Shown here: positions 26,719 to 39,968 of the stretch, piece after piece
How positions within the stretch are numbered: position 1 is the first letter of the stretch
How the letters are laid out: the number at the start of each line of letters is the position of its first letter
Assembly (NCBI GenBank): GCA_026261815.1
Contig: JAMPIT010000379.1
Coordinates: 18,650,501 to 18,714,500, forward strand
DNA: 64,000 nucleotides
Direction of reading: 5' to 3'
DNA from: Monarcha castaneiventris obscurior
Taxonomy: Eukaryota > Chordata > Aves > Passeriformes > Monarchidae
Made by a program: the position numbers and the translations under genes
Notes under the pieces: generated by a model
What the model was told of the DNA's origin: nothing
Databases searched by the model: none
Seen by the model: only the letters and a program-made list of their open reading frames with translations

Positions 26719-27302
26719 TCCAGACTCAAATATGTCACTGCTGCTTATGTGAGGCAGCAGCAGTTCCCTCCTGTGGAGGGGGTATCTATTAATTTTTTCC
26801 TTGACCCTGTCCCTTTGTCAAACTCAGCCCTTTCTTGCAAACCCTATAAATCTGCTGTGAAGACATATGCCATCAAGCAGGGTGAATGAGCAGCAGGGAC
26901 CCCCCTTCATGACCTTTCCTTTGCAGGACTACTCTGTTCCCAACTAGCTGAACCGTTGTATTCAGGACCCTCTGCCCTCAAAGGGAAGGGTGTGATTGTT
27001 TTGCAAGGAAAAAGCAAAAAACAATGCATAAATAAGAGACATTTGCTCAGAATATCTAATAAACTGTTAGGTGAAAATATAAAAGACCAGGGCATAACAC
27101 CTAAAGTAACTGAGATTTTTGTTCATAGCATGACTTTCAAAAAGCACAGAGTTGTAGCTCACATACTGCATTTTGTCCTGCCAAGTGTATACTCACCTTC
27201 TACCATTTTGACCACACCATTTTAACTTTATGTGTTTCTTTTGTCTGCACTGGAAACAGGAACAAAAGCACTTTTCAGTATCATTAGCAGAGGAGAGCAC
27301 AG

Positions 27303-27331
27303 GAGCTTTATGTTTAATAAACATAAAGCTC
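27303..27331. repeat. Perfect 29-bp palindrome with paired forkhead-like sites
   Basis: Two perfect 14-bp arms (GAGCTTTATGTTTA and TAAACATAAAGCTC) flank a single A. The centre reads TGTTTA-A-TAAACA, two forkhead (FOX) core motifs in mirror arrangement. The structure could form a cruciform or a dimeric factor site. The motif relation is established knowledge; any binding here is inference. Confidence 0.85.
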
Positions 27332-30300
27332 AATTTAGGACTTCAAATTACTGACTAGTTCTCTGCCCAAAGGGTCATTCAGACCCTGCTCAGACTGAAA
27401 GCATGTATTCCATCATGCAACATGCAGCATGGCCACTTCTGTATCCATATCAAGGCCCCATTTTCTAAGTGCCATAGTCTCAATTGCTCCTATTCCTTTG
27501 CAAACTTGGTAGGTGCAGGTAGGTGCAAACAGCTGTAGGTCTGCAACTGCAGCATGGCAATACAGGCTGGACTGCATTTTTTCCTATGAACCTGTAATAT
27601 AATGCATATCTTTTCCTGATTTGCATAAAATTTTAAAAAAATATTACCACCTAGTATTAGAATTACATGAGGTTGAAAATATCTTGCAATTTAAAGCAAT
27701 CTACTTGCGATAGGCAAGGAAACAGGTGTTTGACTGAACTCTTTGAGGAATGCATGTAGAAATAAATGGAAAAAACACGGGGAATAAATTCAACAGCTGG
27801 CAGGCCTTTCTCACTTGATGGAAGACAGAATCATAGGTAAATTCAAGTGTATCCACATTGCCTGGGTGCCCTCAATATTTAGCAAATTATTTTCAAATTG
27901 CCATTACAGAACACACCTGTTCACTTCAGCACAGCTATTTGGAAGTGGTGAGTGAGAGACCAAGCTTCAAATTTTTGTTTGGTCTCATTTAGGCTAAGAA
28001 CTTGTTTACACATCTCTGATAGGTCTGGTATGAGCCCTATCTGTCCAGTAGCAGAATGGACCACTGGAGGAATTCTACTTGTATTAATGATTAAGCCTGT
28101 GCTGCATCAAGGACTTTGGCAAGAATCTCTTTCATCTTTGTCATAACAACCAAGCTACACACTCAGAGTCTCTGTCATTTTCAAGTTCCTTCTGCAGGAC
28201 ATTTTCCAGTTTGTAGCAACAATTCAATGAGGCATAGAAAAACCAGCTGCCCAGCCTGAGACACTGGGGCACTCAAAAGGGTTAATGAAAGAGTCATGTT
28301 CAAGCTGTACTCTAAATATTACAGAATAAAATATTAAGCTTAGCTTCCCCAAACCCAGTGTGAGTACCCACCAGTGGACCATTGCCTTTCTAGCTTTGTG
28401 CATAAATTGAATCAGAGACCCAGAAAACTCTTCAGAATACAACGGTATTTGGATCAGGTACTTTTTTGCCAAAGCGACAACTTTGACAAGTCTGAGTATT
28501 CACTGGGGAAAAAAATCGTGTCGACAAAAAAATCTTGATCACCCTAATTGAAAACTCTGGCCTGGGCTGTGAATCTCTCCTCTGGTATGCAATTATAATG
28601 GGTAGCAGTCAACACAAAATCTAAACCAAAACCAAAACCACTCTGCATCTTCTCAAGTTCTGCTGCTTGAATTAAATTACTAGAGCCTGCTGTAAAACAA
28701 TAATGATTTCTACTGTCAGAAACAATGTTTCAAACAGATGTGAACCACACAAAGCATATGTGAAAAACGTGTGATCTGCACACTAAGGTCACAGAAGCCA
28801 TTTAGACACCACATGTGAAATATGTGAAACACATGTGGAGGCATGATGCAAATTCACATTTAGTTTGTCCTTTGGCAAGTATCAAGATCATAGCCTAAAA
28901 GAACTAAATCTCTCTGAGGCAAACTTTGTGCCTGTGCAACTTTCAATCTTTATAAAAGATTAACTTTTTAGGAAACTCCCACAGGGCAGACTTCTTAACC
29001 CCTCAAATAATCCATTGCTAATGCTGCCTGATACGTCCTTAGTGATGGAATATTCTTGTTACCCTCTTTCTTAATACCTACTAAAGCAAAAGGTTAACAG
29101 CTCTCTGCCGTCTGCTGTTGAAGAGCTAATCCTCGGGTGGTAATGTTGTCCTCACCCAGTGGGCTTGCCCTGCTTTATCCGAGCATGTGGCAGTATAGCA
29201 CAGGGCACCAGGCAGGAGAAAAATCTTGTTGGAGGCAGCCTGAGGTGTTACAAGTTGCTCACAGATTATGTTTAGTTGATGGTGATACTAATGCTGAGGA
29301 TTTGGCTCAGGGTGCCACTCATCTCACCTAAATTCACCCTCAAAAGTGTTAGTCCTAAGCCAGCTGTCCAGACCTTCCTGTCCATGTAGAGACACTCCTT
29401 TCCAAACCCCATTTACTATAGTATGAATTAACTTCTAGATGGTCAAAATCAGATGGCCCATTGGATGTACCCTGTGCATGAAGAGCCCCAGCCCATGAGC
29501 CAACACCACCCATCTCATCTACAGAAACACAAAGACACCCAAGCATTGTTTCAAAGCAGAAGTCTCAGCAGTGGGCAAGTGTCCCCATTGTGCAGGATCT
29601 ACTCACAGCATCTTCAAAAGGAGTCTCTGACACACCCTGTCCCTGCAGCAGGGAGGGCCCTGCCAATAAGCTCAGAGCAATCAGGCCCCAAAGAGAGCCA
29701 TGTGTGGAGTAATGTTTGGCTTTTCATACTCATTTTCTCTCCTCTATGTCCCTAGAAATCCTGTGCTGTGGAAAATTGAAAGGTCTCCACCCTCCTCATC
29801 TTCTCAGCCACTTTTTCATCGCCTCGGCTGCACCACATGTGAGCTTGATAAAGTCAGAATTCATGTAGCTGAGAAAAGCCGTCTCTGTCTTGCAACTCCT
29901 CTTTATGCAATGACCCCAGTGGAATGATTCACGAGAATAAAGGTTTTTACATGGGAGAAAGTGTTACAGATTCTGGGCCATTTCTTTCATTGCCACTTTT
30001 CAAATGAATCACAAAAGTAACTGTAACAGTGAAATAGGGATAACATACCTGGGCATGATCTAACTGAAGACAATGGCAAACTCCCCTTTGATTTTAAAAC
30101 AAGATAGATAAAATACTTAATAGAAAAATAAAACATATTAAAAAATAATTTAAATTTAAGGATATAATTAATTTCATATAGATTCACATGCACCCACTGC
30201 CATCTGTCTCTCGCAGTTGCACATCTTATGATGCTATACTTCAGGAAAAAATTGTTTATGAAATATTCATGGCAAAAAAAGTAACATCCATAAAAAATCA

Positions 30301-32139
30301 ATTATGAAGTCAATTTGATTTTTATAATTTTTAATACACATATCTGAGGTGCAGACTGAAAAAATAACTAAGTCCTCAGCAGACTATTATAAGCTAGATA
30401 AGGATTTACAATACAAAATGCAGCACCCATAATGCTTGAAGGATGATGTCATGTCTTAATTATGTTAGCATTTAGTGGTTATACATCAGCTCCACATCTT
30501 CAGATATTCAGAATTTACTGTGCCCTTTCTTTGACCCTGAGGGGTTTTTTTTAGACAACTGAAGTAGGAAGAACATATTCAAAGCAGATTTTTTTCGATA
30601 TTCACAAAATGACCTCAGACAACAGAGGTTCAAGTGAACTTTGGTTTTGGCTATTTTTCTATCTCTGCTGCTTGCTAAGAGTTTAGAATCACAAGGGACT
30701 GATGATTCTCAACTCCTTTCAAGGGTCTGATCCTACACCATCAAAAGCCACACTGTTATTTTTTTCTGTCAGTCCTGAGGGTGCTCAACACATAAAAAAT
30801 TGGAGGACTGAAAACTAAAGATTTTTTTGATCCCAGATTGGCTATGACTCTGCAGGACCATTAGTAGATTAAACAATGTAGCACATACAGACATATAGGT
30901 TTGCTGGTTTTTAGAAACAAGTTCTTTGCTTCATTCCTGTATCAGCCTGTGAATGCACATAAGCACTTCCCAAAATGCAGCCACTAGAAAGCCAGTCTTT
31001 TCTTTGTAAAGAAGGAATTTACATATTTAGTCAATTTTTCCAGACATAAAAAAGATGCATTCTCTAAGACTACATCTTTTTTTTTTTTATTTTATTTCTT
31101 TTGAATAGGACTATTAGGGGAACAAGCATAGGAAGAATCCTTGCCACAATCATCAATATTTGCTCTTAACTTTTATTTTTTAGGAGCTTGGCTACAAGCC
31201 CACAGAATTAGTCAACTCCTGTGTTCAAGGAGATTAATGAAGTTTGGAAAAAGAGCAAATGTATCTGAACCTCTTCCAGCAATTATATTTTTTTGATTTT
31301 TGTTTAATAGAGACAGCTTTTCTTTCCAGAAAGGCTACAAAATGACATATATAAAATGGAACTACAGTAATCCATTGTTCTAAGACTGCTTTTCCCAAAG
31401 CACTATCATGACTTGTCTATCAGACACATTCCTTGCCTTGGGATGCAATGACACTTAACATACATCCCCAGTATAATTACAGAAACCATGCCTTTTAGTT
31501 CCTGTGAGTCCTAGCATCCCTTCCCTTGGATTAGCCCCAGAAGAGTTTTCCCACACCAAATCTCCACTGCATTCTATTGCAAGGATTTGCACCTACCATC
31601 CACAGAAAAGAAAGAAAAACCAGGGCAGGAGGGGAAGGATTGTGTGATTTGTGCAGTTCTGACCTCAAATATCATATGTGCCATGAGATGGTAGAAGATC
31701 AGAGGTGGTTTTCTTGGCACTCTGGCTCTCAGCATGCCCCCCACTCCATCCACTTCCCGTTAGGTTTAGCTAGGCAATGGCATATGCTTTGGATCCTTGG
31801 CACCCATTCCGTTAGTCAGTAGTGCTGCATAGATATGGAAAAGGAAAATATGCATATAAAACAAACTGAGGTGAAGAAGGAGAGGGAAAAAAGAATATAT
31901 CCATCTAGCAATTCTTTCTACCCACTCTACAGACCCACCTCTGAGCTTGGATCTGAGAAGCAAGAGTGCAAATAAATGTGCTTCCATTTTCCTTTTTTTA
32001 TTTTTTAACCACACTGTGTTCCAAATGCAATTTTAATAAGGGTACTCTCCTTATATTTCCAAATAGCTTTGTTTTGTATCCATAGAGAGGGGGGGAAGAA
32101 GGGGGGTGGAAACCTGAAAAAAAGACTCCAAAGTGATTA
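27332..32139. other. Unique noncoding DNA, no gene seen
   Basis: No recognised coding, RNA or mobile feature. The part at about 29100-29900 is less AT-rich and holds several overlapping short open frames on both strands. None has a domain or a good splice context that I can defend. A T12 tract lies near 31078. Confidence 0.5.
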
Positions 32140-32900
32140 ACTCTGAGATAATGAAGTCCAGTTTTCTATGAAGCACACGTCACGGAGTGAATTGCTGCTT
32201 GCTTTGATTTGTGCTTGAAATGTGAGACATACTGATTCCCAGATGGCTGTTTCATTGTGCAGAAAAGCAGAGAACACATACATTTCAGTTAACTTGCATA
32301 TCTTTTCATTTATTCATATAATTGTGATATATATTCCATATTCCAGAATGAACCAGATGGTGAAGGGAAGGCTTACAGTGCAGCCACATTCCCATTCAAT
32401 AACCTTGGCTGTCTGCACCAAACTCTTTACTGTGCCAGGTGTTAACATTTGGCTGCTAAAATTTTGCTCTCTGGAACACACTGGGTGAAAGAATTCGCGA
32501 TCTCACATATTCCCTTCTTGATATGCATAGTAAATGCCCTGTCATGCTAATAAGAGTTGCAGGTACACATCAAGGGTGAAATGTGCACTCCCTAATAGAA
32601 GCCATATCTGATGTTACCATGATAAGATTTCACCATGACACGTTAAAAAGCATTTCTAATAAATAAAGCTTTGCGTAGGAAAGACTGCAAGTTACATTTT
32701 CAGCAAAGTTCATGGGAATTCAGCCTGCACTCCTGTCTAACAATAACGGGAGTGGTGTGTGTAATTCCACCCACAGAGCCGGATTAACTAAAAGGATTTA
32801 TTTTCAAACAGTGAAACTGCTAAATTCTGGTACCAGCAGCAGGACTGTCTGCCAGTATCCTGTAAGCCTTTATTTCCCTAAGGCCCATACCATATGACAT
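32140..32900. promoter_or_regulatory. Candidate conserved noncoding enhancer block
   Basis: Seen: about 750 bp without simple repeats. It holds two CAGATG E-boxes (32240-32245 and 32354-32359), a TCGCGA palindrome with two CpGs (32494-32499) in CpG-poor surroundings, ATATGCAT (32521-32528) and AATAAATAAAG-type sites. The sequence texture is non-repetitive and motif-rich, as in vertebrate conserved noncoding elements. Inference only, with approximate borders. Confidence 0.28.
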
Positions 32901-33252
32901 GTTTGGATGATGTTTAAACCATCCCCTTGTGTATGTTCATCTTCTGTATTTTTATTATTCTTTTAATTATCTGCATACATATATTAATTCCAGAAAGTAC
33001 AAACAGGCTTCACTGTCATTTCTCCACCACACTTTATATTATAACATCACACACGAATGCTAGTTACAAGTTTCCAGGCAGACATGCGGTTGATCTAAAT
33101 TTGTGGGACAACAACATTCAGATATCTGCTTTCAATTTGTGTGCATGTTTCGCCCTGTTATTTTCTTTTTATGGTAGTATTAATTGTTACCAGAAGTCTG
33201 TATGAAATGACTGAGGATTCAAATGCTGGAATGCAGCAGATCAGAAATGGCT

Positions 33253-33276
33253 GTTTCACTTGCTGTTAAGTGAAAC
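33253..33276. repeat. Short perfect hairpin, 9-bp stem
   Basis: GTTTCACTT and AAGTGAAAC are exact reverse complements separated by a six-base loop. Each arm contains the AANNGAAA core of interferon-regulatory-factor sites in opposite orientation. It could be a small hairpin or an inverted factor site, or chance. Confidence 0.6.
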
Positions 33277-35202
33277 GTGTTCAGTTAGTTTATTATTTAA
33301 CTTGAGTATAACACCTAGAGATCTGAGTTTTGGACATGGAAGAAGAGCCAAGAATCTTGTCTGACTGGCAAATTCAGATGCCCAATGCTTATGTAGTCAC
33401 TTAATTGCTTGGAACTACATGCAAATGTATAATTTCCAGAAGTATAGTCTCTGGAGAACGAGTTGTTTTTTTTTTTTTAATCACTGTGCCCAGATTACTG
33501 AGGGCTATACACTGTATTAACAGAAAGAATGAGTGGCTTTATCCACTTGGCTGGATATCAAAATGGAACTGTTCCATAAATGGTCTGATCCAGTACCCGC
33601 CAAAGTCAGTAAGAGTCTTTCCACTGAGTTCAGTGGGCACTGGTTTAGTTACTAATTGCTGTATTGCAACACCAAAGGGATGAATAATTCCAAGTGCTGA
33701 TTACCCAGCACTGAAAAACTGTCTCTGTAGAATCAGTGGAAGGAGACAGGTCTACCTCCAGGCAGGCACCTGAAAGGCAAAACTTTTTCATATGTGAATC
33801 TATGAATGATCTAAATAATAGATTGTGAATAAGTAATGGTGCAGGTTAACACACATAAGGAAAATTTTATCCCAAAATCTCTGCTTATCTGGTGCTGTTG
33901 TCCCTCATTCCAGCAAGGTGCAGGTTGTCTAAGGATTTAATTGTAAGCAATTTTAAAACGGTGTAGGCTCTCCAACATATTGATTATACAGTCTGAAATT
34001 CTCACTGCCCTGTGGAATATATGCCTAAATCTCCCTTGGAGGTAATTTTAGGAAACCTGATGAAGGCCTGGGGCTGCGAGAGCCAAGGACGGGTTGTGGC
34101 CAGCATTTCAAGCAGTCTTGTAATGTGTATCTGTCACTGGGGATCTTTGTGTAGAACCAGATAAGGTGTAGGGAGCCCAAAGCTAGGACTTCCCACAGCA
34201 GCTTTTTTGTACTTCATCCTTTTTGCCTGCTTGGATTATGCACCTGTCCCCCTTGCCTCATTTAAGGTGTATTAATTGGTAAGAGCTCACAACAGGATCT
34301 AAGCATCAAGATTTATCTTTGCAGTGTGTCATAAGTCAGCTGCTATATCGAGACTGTTTGTCTCCCAGGGAAAGAAACATAACATGTGACTGAAAAGTCA
34401 CTTAGTGTTAATATCTCAGAACAGGTAGGAGTCTATGTTGCCTGTATTATCACAGCAGAAGGCTTGTAGCTATATGTCTTCAATTCTACCTCTCTCCATT
34501 GACACTATGGGCAGCTAAAATACAAACAACACAAATGTCTAACATTAGGTGTTAGAAATATCTTCTACCAAATATTTTCCATCAATTGCATCACTCCAGA
34601 AACACTGGTAGTCACTGGCCATTTTGTTATTGTGGCCTAGAAGTCAAAGTCAAAGTTGCTCTTACTTGTGACAATGACTTGCAAATGCAAGTACCCAACA
34701 CGCAGGATGCATCTTTGTGCTTTACCCCTAGAGATAATGAAGGCAGGATACAAATTTTGTTGGTGCACCCTCCTGATCTGATTCAGATAGAATGGGAATA
34801 CCAGGGAATGGGTATGCGAGGGAACCTATTAATGACAGGTTATGCAGCTTCACAGGAAACTTTAGTTTTTAAAGGAATATAGATTTCCCTTTTTGTAAGT
34901 AAGACAGTTTTAAAGTCAGTACCACAGATAAAGAAAAGGTAGAAAGGATTATTCCTGATGGACACAAATTCAAAACCGCATCTTCTGTTTTACTTAGAAC
35001 AATGTTCATTTAGTGAGGCTTTACTCCAAGCATATTGCAAACCTACATTGCTACATGTCCTCCCATCATCATACCTATGCAGAGTCTAAATGCTGCAAAT
35101 ATATGCATCCAGGACAGAGCTCAATCACTTTCTCTCATAAATGACTGACAGGCTGATTGCATACAGGCAGCAGTCAGCCAAAGCTCTGGTAAGGGGCCAT
35201 AT

Positions 35203-35288
35203 GTTGCTAGGAGACAAGGCCTAATGGCATGGGGAGGTATATGCAGGGGGGGTGATGGAGCTGGGGATCAGGGCAGGGAATATAAAAA
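35203..35288 (+). promoter_or_regulatory. Weak TATA-promoter-like segment
   Basis: TATAAAAA (35281-35288) follows a locally G-rich stretch (35230-35278). About 65 bp further upstream is GTTGCTAGGAGACAA (35203-35217), which resembles an imperfect RFX X-box. There is no CpG island and no convincing downstream exon. This could be a chance cluster or a remnant LTR promoter. Confidence 0.15.
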
Positions 35289-36538
35289 GAGGAAGCCCAT
35301 TTTGTTTTTATCTCTGTAGCATAAGCAGTGCATAAAAGCCTCCTTTCTTTCAGATTCATACAGCAGGAAGCTCCATCTTACTCTGCAAGTGTTGCTGTTC
35401 ACCACATTCATATAGTCAAGGGAAAACTCATGACACCAAAAGTTCACAGTCTACATGTAAGTAGGCAAGTAAATTCAGACAAAAGAAAACTTTTTTTAAT
35501 AATATTTTATTTATTTATTTTAATATATATTATATAACTGTAGGTAGAAATTGAATTTATGCTCAACTTGTAACAGTAGAAGCCTTTCAAGGGAGCTGAA
35601 GGTGGTAGTCTGATGCATAAAACAGGAAGATGGCTGCTGCTGTTAACAGTCATATTAGTGCTCTGGTTGACAGATGGACCAGATGACTGAAAAAAAGAGA
35701 AGAAAGAAAAAATGAACTGTGATGGATGCAGCAGCTAATTATCAGTGAGTCAAAAGACTCTCGTGATTGAGGTGGAAGAGTATTTGTGAGATGCAGATGT
35801 ACAGCGATTGTTCTTTAATTATTGCTATTACCATTTTAGAGAAGGGCAACAAAGTCCTGTGTAGAAAGTAACACAAAACAAAAGGAGACATAATACAGAA
35901 AAACAGAGGGGAAATGGAGCATTCTGAGAATGAAATATATACTGTACTTTTTTTTTCTCTTTGAGATAGGGACAGAGAAGATAATAGTCATCTCTTCTGG
36001 TTATATCTTTAAAAGGCTCTTCACTTTTGTGTTTTGTTCCTATTAGAAATGCATAAAAGATGAGATGAGAACCCTATAAAAAAGAAAAGTACACTGCTCA
36101 CTCTATTTAAAATTTAGCATTGCATTTGTGGCACTTTCATTTTAAATGGAAAAATTCAGAAAAACTTTAATTAAAAAAATATGTTTAAAAAAAGCACATG
36201 CATGTTGTTTTGACCTGTGAGCCTGTTTTGTGGATCATTTTAGATACAGATGATGCAGTGTTTCTTTAAAAATATAGATAGAAAAAACTTAGGAGAGCAA
36301 GAAAACTGTATCTATCCAGAAAATAAAGCAGGAACCATTACATGCCATGTGGAAGGTAACTGTCTATTTTCCAACCTAAGCATCTGAAAGGAAAAAGATC
36401 TTTTATTTTGTAAAAGTATGTTTGATAGAAGTATGGTAAAGCAAACATCAACAGAGGATCTTGTGGCTTGAAAAGAAAAATCATGAATATTAATTCAGGA
36501 AATCAACACAAGAGATGTACAGAGCACACTGTTCATTT

Positions 36539-36575
36539 AAAAAAAAAAAAAAAAAGAAGAAGAAAAAAGAAAAGG
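36539..36575. repeat. A17 plus purine-rich tract
   Basis: Seventeen A residues followed by mixed GAA and A-rich purines. Low complexity, with no transposon body recognised upstream. Confidence 0.8.
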
Positions 36576-39514
36576 TGATAAGCCACTGAAGTGCCAGAAA
36601 GAGACAGAGCAAAGGCAACAATAATGACATGATTCAGGTATGTAAATGAAAACACTCCTGGCAAGAAAAAGTAAAGAGAAGCTGTTAAAAGTAACCTCTT
36701 TTAGTACTTTCTACTAGTACTGTGCCTTTTGCAATGTGCCACTTTAGAAAAGCTGAGATCATAGCAGATCTCTGAATGTAGATCAGGTTTTATCAAAGCC
36801 TTTTGCTTTGTCTGTATGTTGAACAGAGAGTTGTATTTTAACAAATGCAGAAATAATGAGGGTTTCAGATATCCAACGTAAGCACAAAAAGATACACTCC
36901 ACTCTAATATTTCAAAGCACTCAGACTCACAACTGAAACAGCACTGAGGATACACAAAATTCCAACATGTAGTTGTCAGGATTTCTGGTAGTAAGGAATC
37001 TTAGTCACATATCTTCCCCTTTCTCATCTAAAGCAAAAGGTAAAATTCTGCAGAAGTTTAAAAGTGGTGTGTAGGTATTATTCACACTTCCCTATATACT
37101 GTATGTATGAACTGACACTTTAAAACAATTTTTAAAACACCCTCATTCTATTTAAATGAAATTAATTTTTGTTTTTCTGCATGACTATACATTATATCAC
37201 TTTACTAAAGGGCAAGTACACCTGGTCTAAAGCATACATTTAAATATGCTTGCACTATATGTCAATACAAACATTAATATCATTTTAGCTAAAATAGTTT
37301 GTGGCTTTGGTGTTTTTTTTCTCCTTTTATACCTCTTTCTGAGGATGCTAGATCACAGGTTAAAATAGCTGTTTAAGTTAAGCATGGACAAATTTAACCT
37401 CTTTAGTTTTCATGATAGTTTCTTGCTATCAAAGGTCATCTTTGGTGGTATTACTTTTCTCCACATATAAATTTATATTTGCATAATAAGCGGTGAAGAA
37501 GTTGGCCTATTAGCTGGCCCCTCAAAAAAGTTTTTTATATCCCAGAAATGGATGAGGACATCTTGCCTGAGTTAAGTAATTCCAGGAAATACTCTTTCAT
37601 ACCCTTGGAATTTCTTCTCCCTCATTCTGCCTTGCCTCTTCTACTGATAGTCTTCATTTCCTAGCAACCTTCTCTTTCACCATATTTCAAACTTGTATGC
37701 TTCCTGAAGATACAGTTTATACCCACTGAAAAGCTCCACTCACAGAAATTTTTACTTAGGATACGTAAAATAAGACCTTTTCATCTGCACAAAATACCTT
37801 TGTATCTATATATAGCAAGAGCATTATACCTTCCTAAAAATGCAAACTCTACACCCACATAAAAATTAAACTGACTGCTCATGGTGACACAGCTGTTTTT
37901 CTTTTCCTAATCATCTATTTTTCTTTTTCTTTTTGATTCGGTTTTGCAACTGGAAACATAAGGGATGTCCTTTACTGAATGTAGGAATGGAGCATAATTT
38001 GTAAAGCCATGATCATTCTCCATAGTAATTTTTCATTAGTATTACTTATTTTTCATTGTTTGGAAGGTATACACTACAGAAATTGTTCCATACTTGGTAT
38101 TGAAAAAAATAGATCAGTTCTGGGTAATAATTCAGTAACCTCTGTTATTGAAGGCTAGTATTATTTTCACTGAGTTCCTTTGTACCTTCTGAGGACATCT
38201 GGGAGATATTGAAAGCCTAAAAGTCCAAAATAGCTAGCCATGAGATGACCCAAACCAGGGAATTGATATTGGTGGGCTGGACAGGAAGTGTGATAGATAA
38301 ACAACTAATTTCTTGCTGGCAGTACCTCAGGTATCTGTCTTTTAAGACGAGGCTTTGGAAGAAGATTCTGCTACGTCCCAGCAGTGGAATTCAGGATAGA
38401 AAATAGATGCAAAAGTCTTAGAAAGGTATTTTTCTGCTACCTTTTTCTTGAGATTTGCACCATTGTGCCCTGTCTAGGCTGTCTTACAATATTACTTTAT
38501 CAGAGAGTCCATCATCCCATAAATCGTGGAGTAATGCGGCCATGAAGAAAGACACCCAGAAAATCACAAAAAACCATATAAAGGCCAGATTCTGTCTGTA
38601 AAAGCCAGCAGAAGTAGATGCTTAAGATGCTAGGATGTATTTCTAATCAAAACAAGGAAACATTCTTGCTATTGTTTAAGTAATTGTATCTCCTTTTGTG
38701 GAATACTGTGCATGATTCTAAGAACCCATGTTAAGAAAATTTAATTTGAATTGTACCAGCTACACATAGCAGAAGCTGAACTGATTAGGGAAATAGGAAT
38801 CCTATATCGTAAGCTATGCTTACTTGGGGGTACAAAGTTTTTTCCACAGTATTAACAGACTGGGCTTTGAGAGTTGTGCTTATTAGAATGACTAGAATGA
38901 AACCTCCCAGTGGAAGGGAGAAATGGGAAACAGCTACAAGGGGCAAGACAGAAGGGTTGTGCATGCTTTCTACAAAGAGACCAAGAGGATAAATGTCAAG
39001 GAGTGAAATAAACTATTTAATATAAAGGAAAATGTTGGTGTTTGGAGATACTAATATAAATTGTCTCCATATGAAAGTAAACCATCAAAATTACTAGAAT
39101 AGCAAAGCACTGATCAATGGAAACCTTTGCAATCTCAAATCCTGTGTTTTATATCGTACCAAAAAGGTGTGGCAAGATTTCAAAACATTCTCATTTTGGC
39201 TTTCAAATAATCTTAGTAAATATTATTTAAAAAAAAAAAAAGGCATGAACCAGACACTTGCTAGCACTTTGCCGAGCCAAGATGTCATTCCTTTTCCTTT
39301 TCATTTTCTTATTTCTCCTTTTAATGATATCCAGCAAAAGTATGATCTGTGGTTATGAAGTTTGATTAACCACTTAAAGCAGACAAAAACTTTATTGGTA
39401 TAATATTTGCTTTTCCATGTGTTGAGTACCTTATAACACAGACATCCAGTTGTCACTCATCATAAATCTACAAATGCACAACTACCATATTGCATGTATA
39501 TACTTAAAGCTACA

Positions 39515-39968
39515 GTTACAAATTAAACTTTTATTGGTGCATCTATTTTCCCACCAAACTAAACAACTACAAAGCAAATTGAGAACTGCCAGGATACCAC
39601 TTGAGCATTAACTTGGTAGCTGCCTCCCCACTGTGCTGGCACAGTTTTAACTCTTCTTCCTGCCCAGGAGTCTTGCGGCAGCAAAGCCAACAGCTGTGGC
39701 CCAAAGGCAGTTGAGTTTGGAAGTTGCACACCCAGATGACAACCTCTGGTGTATCTCTTTCCAATAGCAGCAGCAGCGACATCTGGATCTATTGACAGCT
39801 TGAGGGTTTCTCTCTTGGCTGGGTTCCTCCCTAGCAGCTGTGGAACTGTCTCTATTGCTGTCATGACGTTGGGCTGCAGTGAGGATAGCAGTGTTCCCTC
39901 CTCCTGCTGTGATTATGAGATTCCTTACTGTGTACTTCTATTCAGTCTCTCTCTTCAATCACATTACA
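39515..39968 (-). other. Possible terminal exon or decayed retrogene, minus strand
   Basis: On the minus strand a pyrimidine-rich run of about 30 bases ending in CAG (AG at 39970-39969) forms a strong splice-acceptor-like sequence. A GC-richer segment then follows. It contains a frame of 101 codons from ATG (39864-39559), open for about a dozen codons further upstream and reading for example LKLSIDPDVAAAAIGK, and a second overlapping frame. Frames starting directly at the acceptor meet stops within a few codons, so a spliced coding exon is unlikely. AATAAA occurs at 39535-39530 and again at 39396-39391, placed as expected for polyadenylation. It could be an lncRNA last exon, a 3' UTR or a retrogene relic. 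I do not recognise the protein. Confidence 0.22.

Larger units (their letters stand above)
18741..27302. other. Unique noncoding DNA, no gene seen
   Basis: AT-rich sequence without recognisable genes. Within it are a 90-bp duplicated segment, a consensus CRE (21177-21184), T-rich tracts at 22838-22907 and an (AC)7 run. Short open frames such as 22144-22383 show no domain. The immediate 18741-18790 part could be very decayed CR1 sequence. Confidence 0.5.
32901..39514. other. Unique noncoding DNA, no gene seen
   Basis: AT-rich and gene-free by inspection. It contains an AT-only stretch (about 35490-35537), a purine tract (36539-36575), a short hairpin (33253-33276) and a lone TATA-like site (35281). 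Confidence 0.5.
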
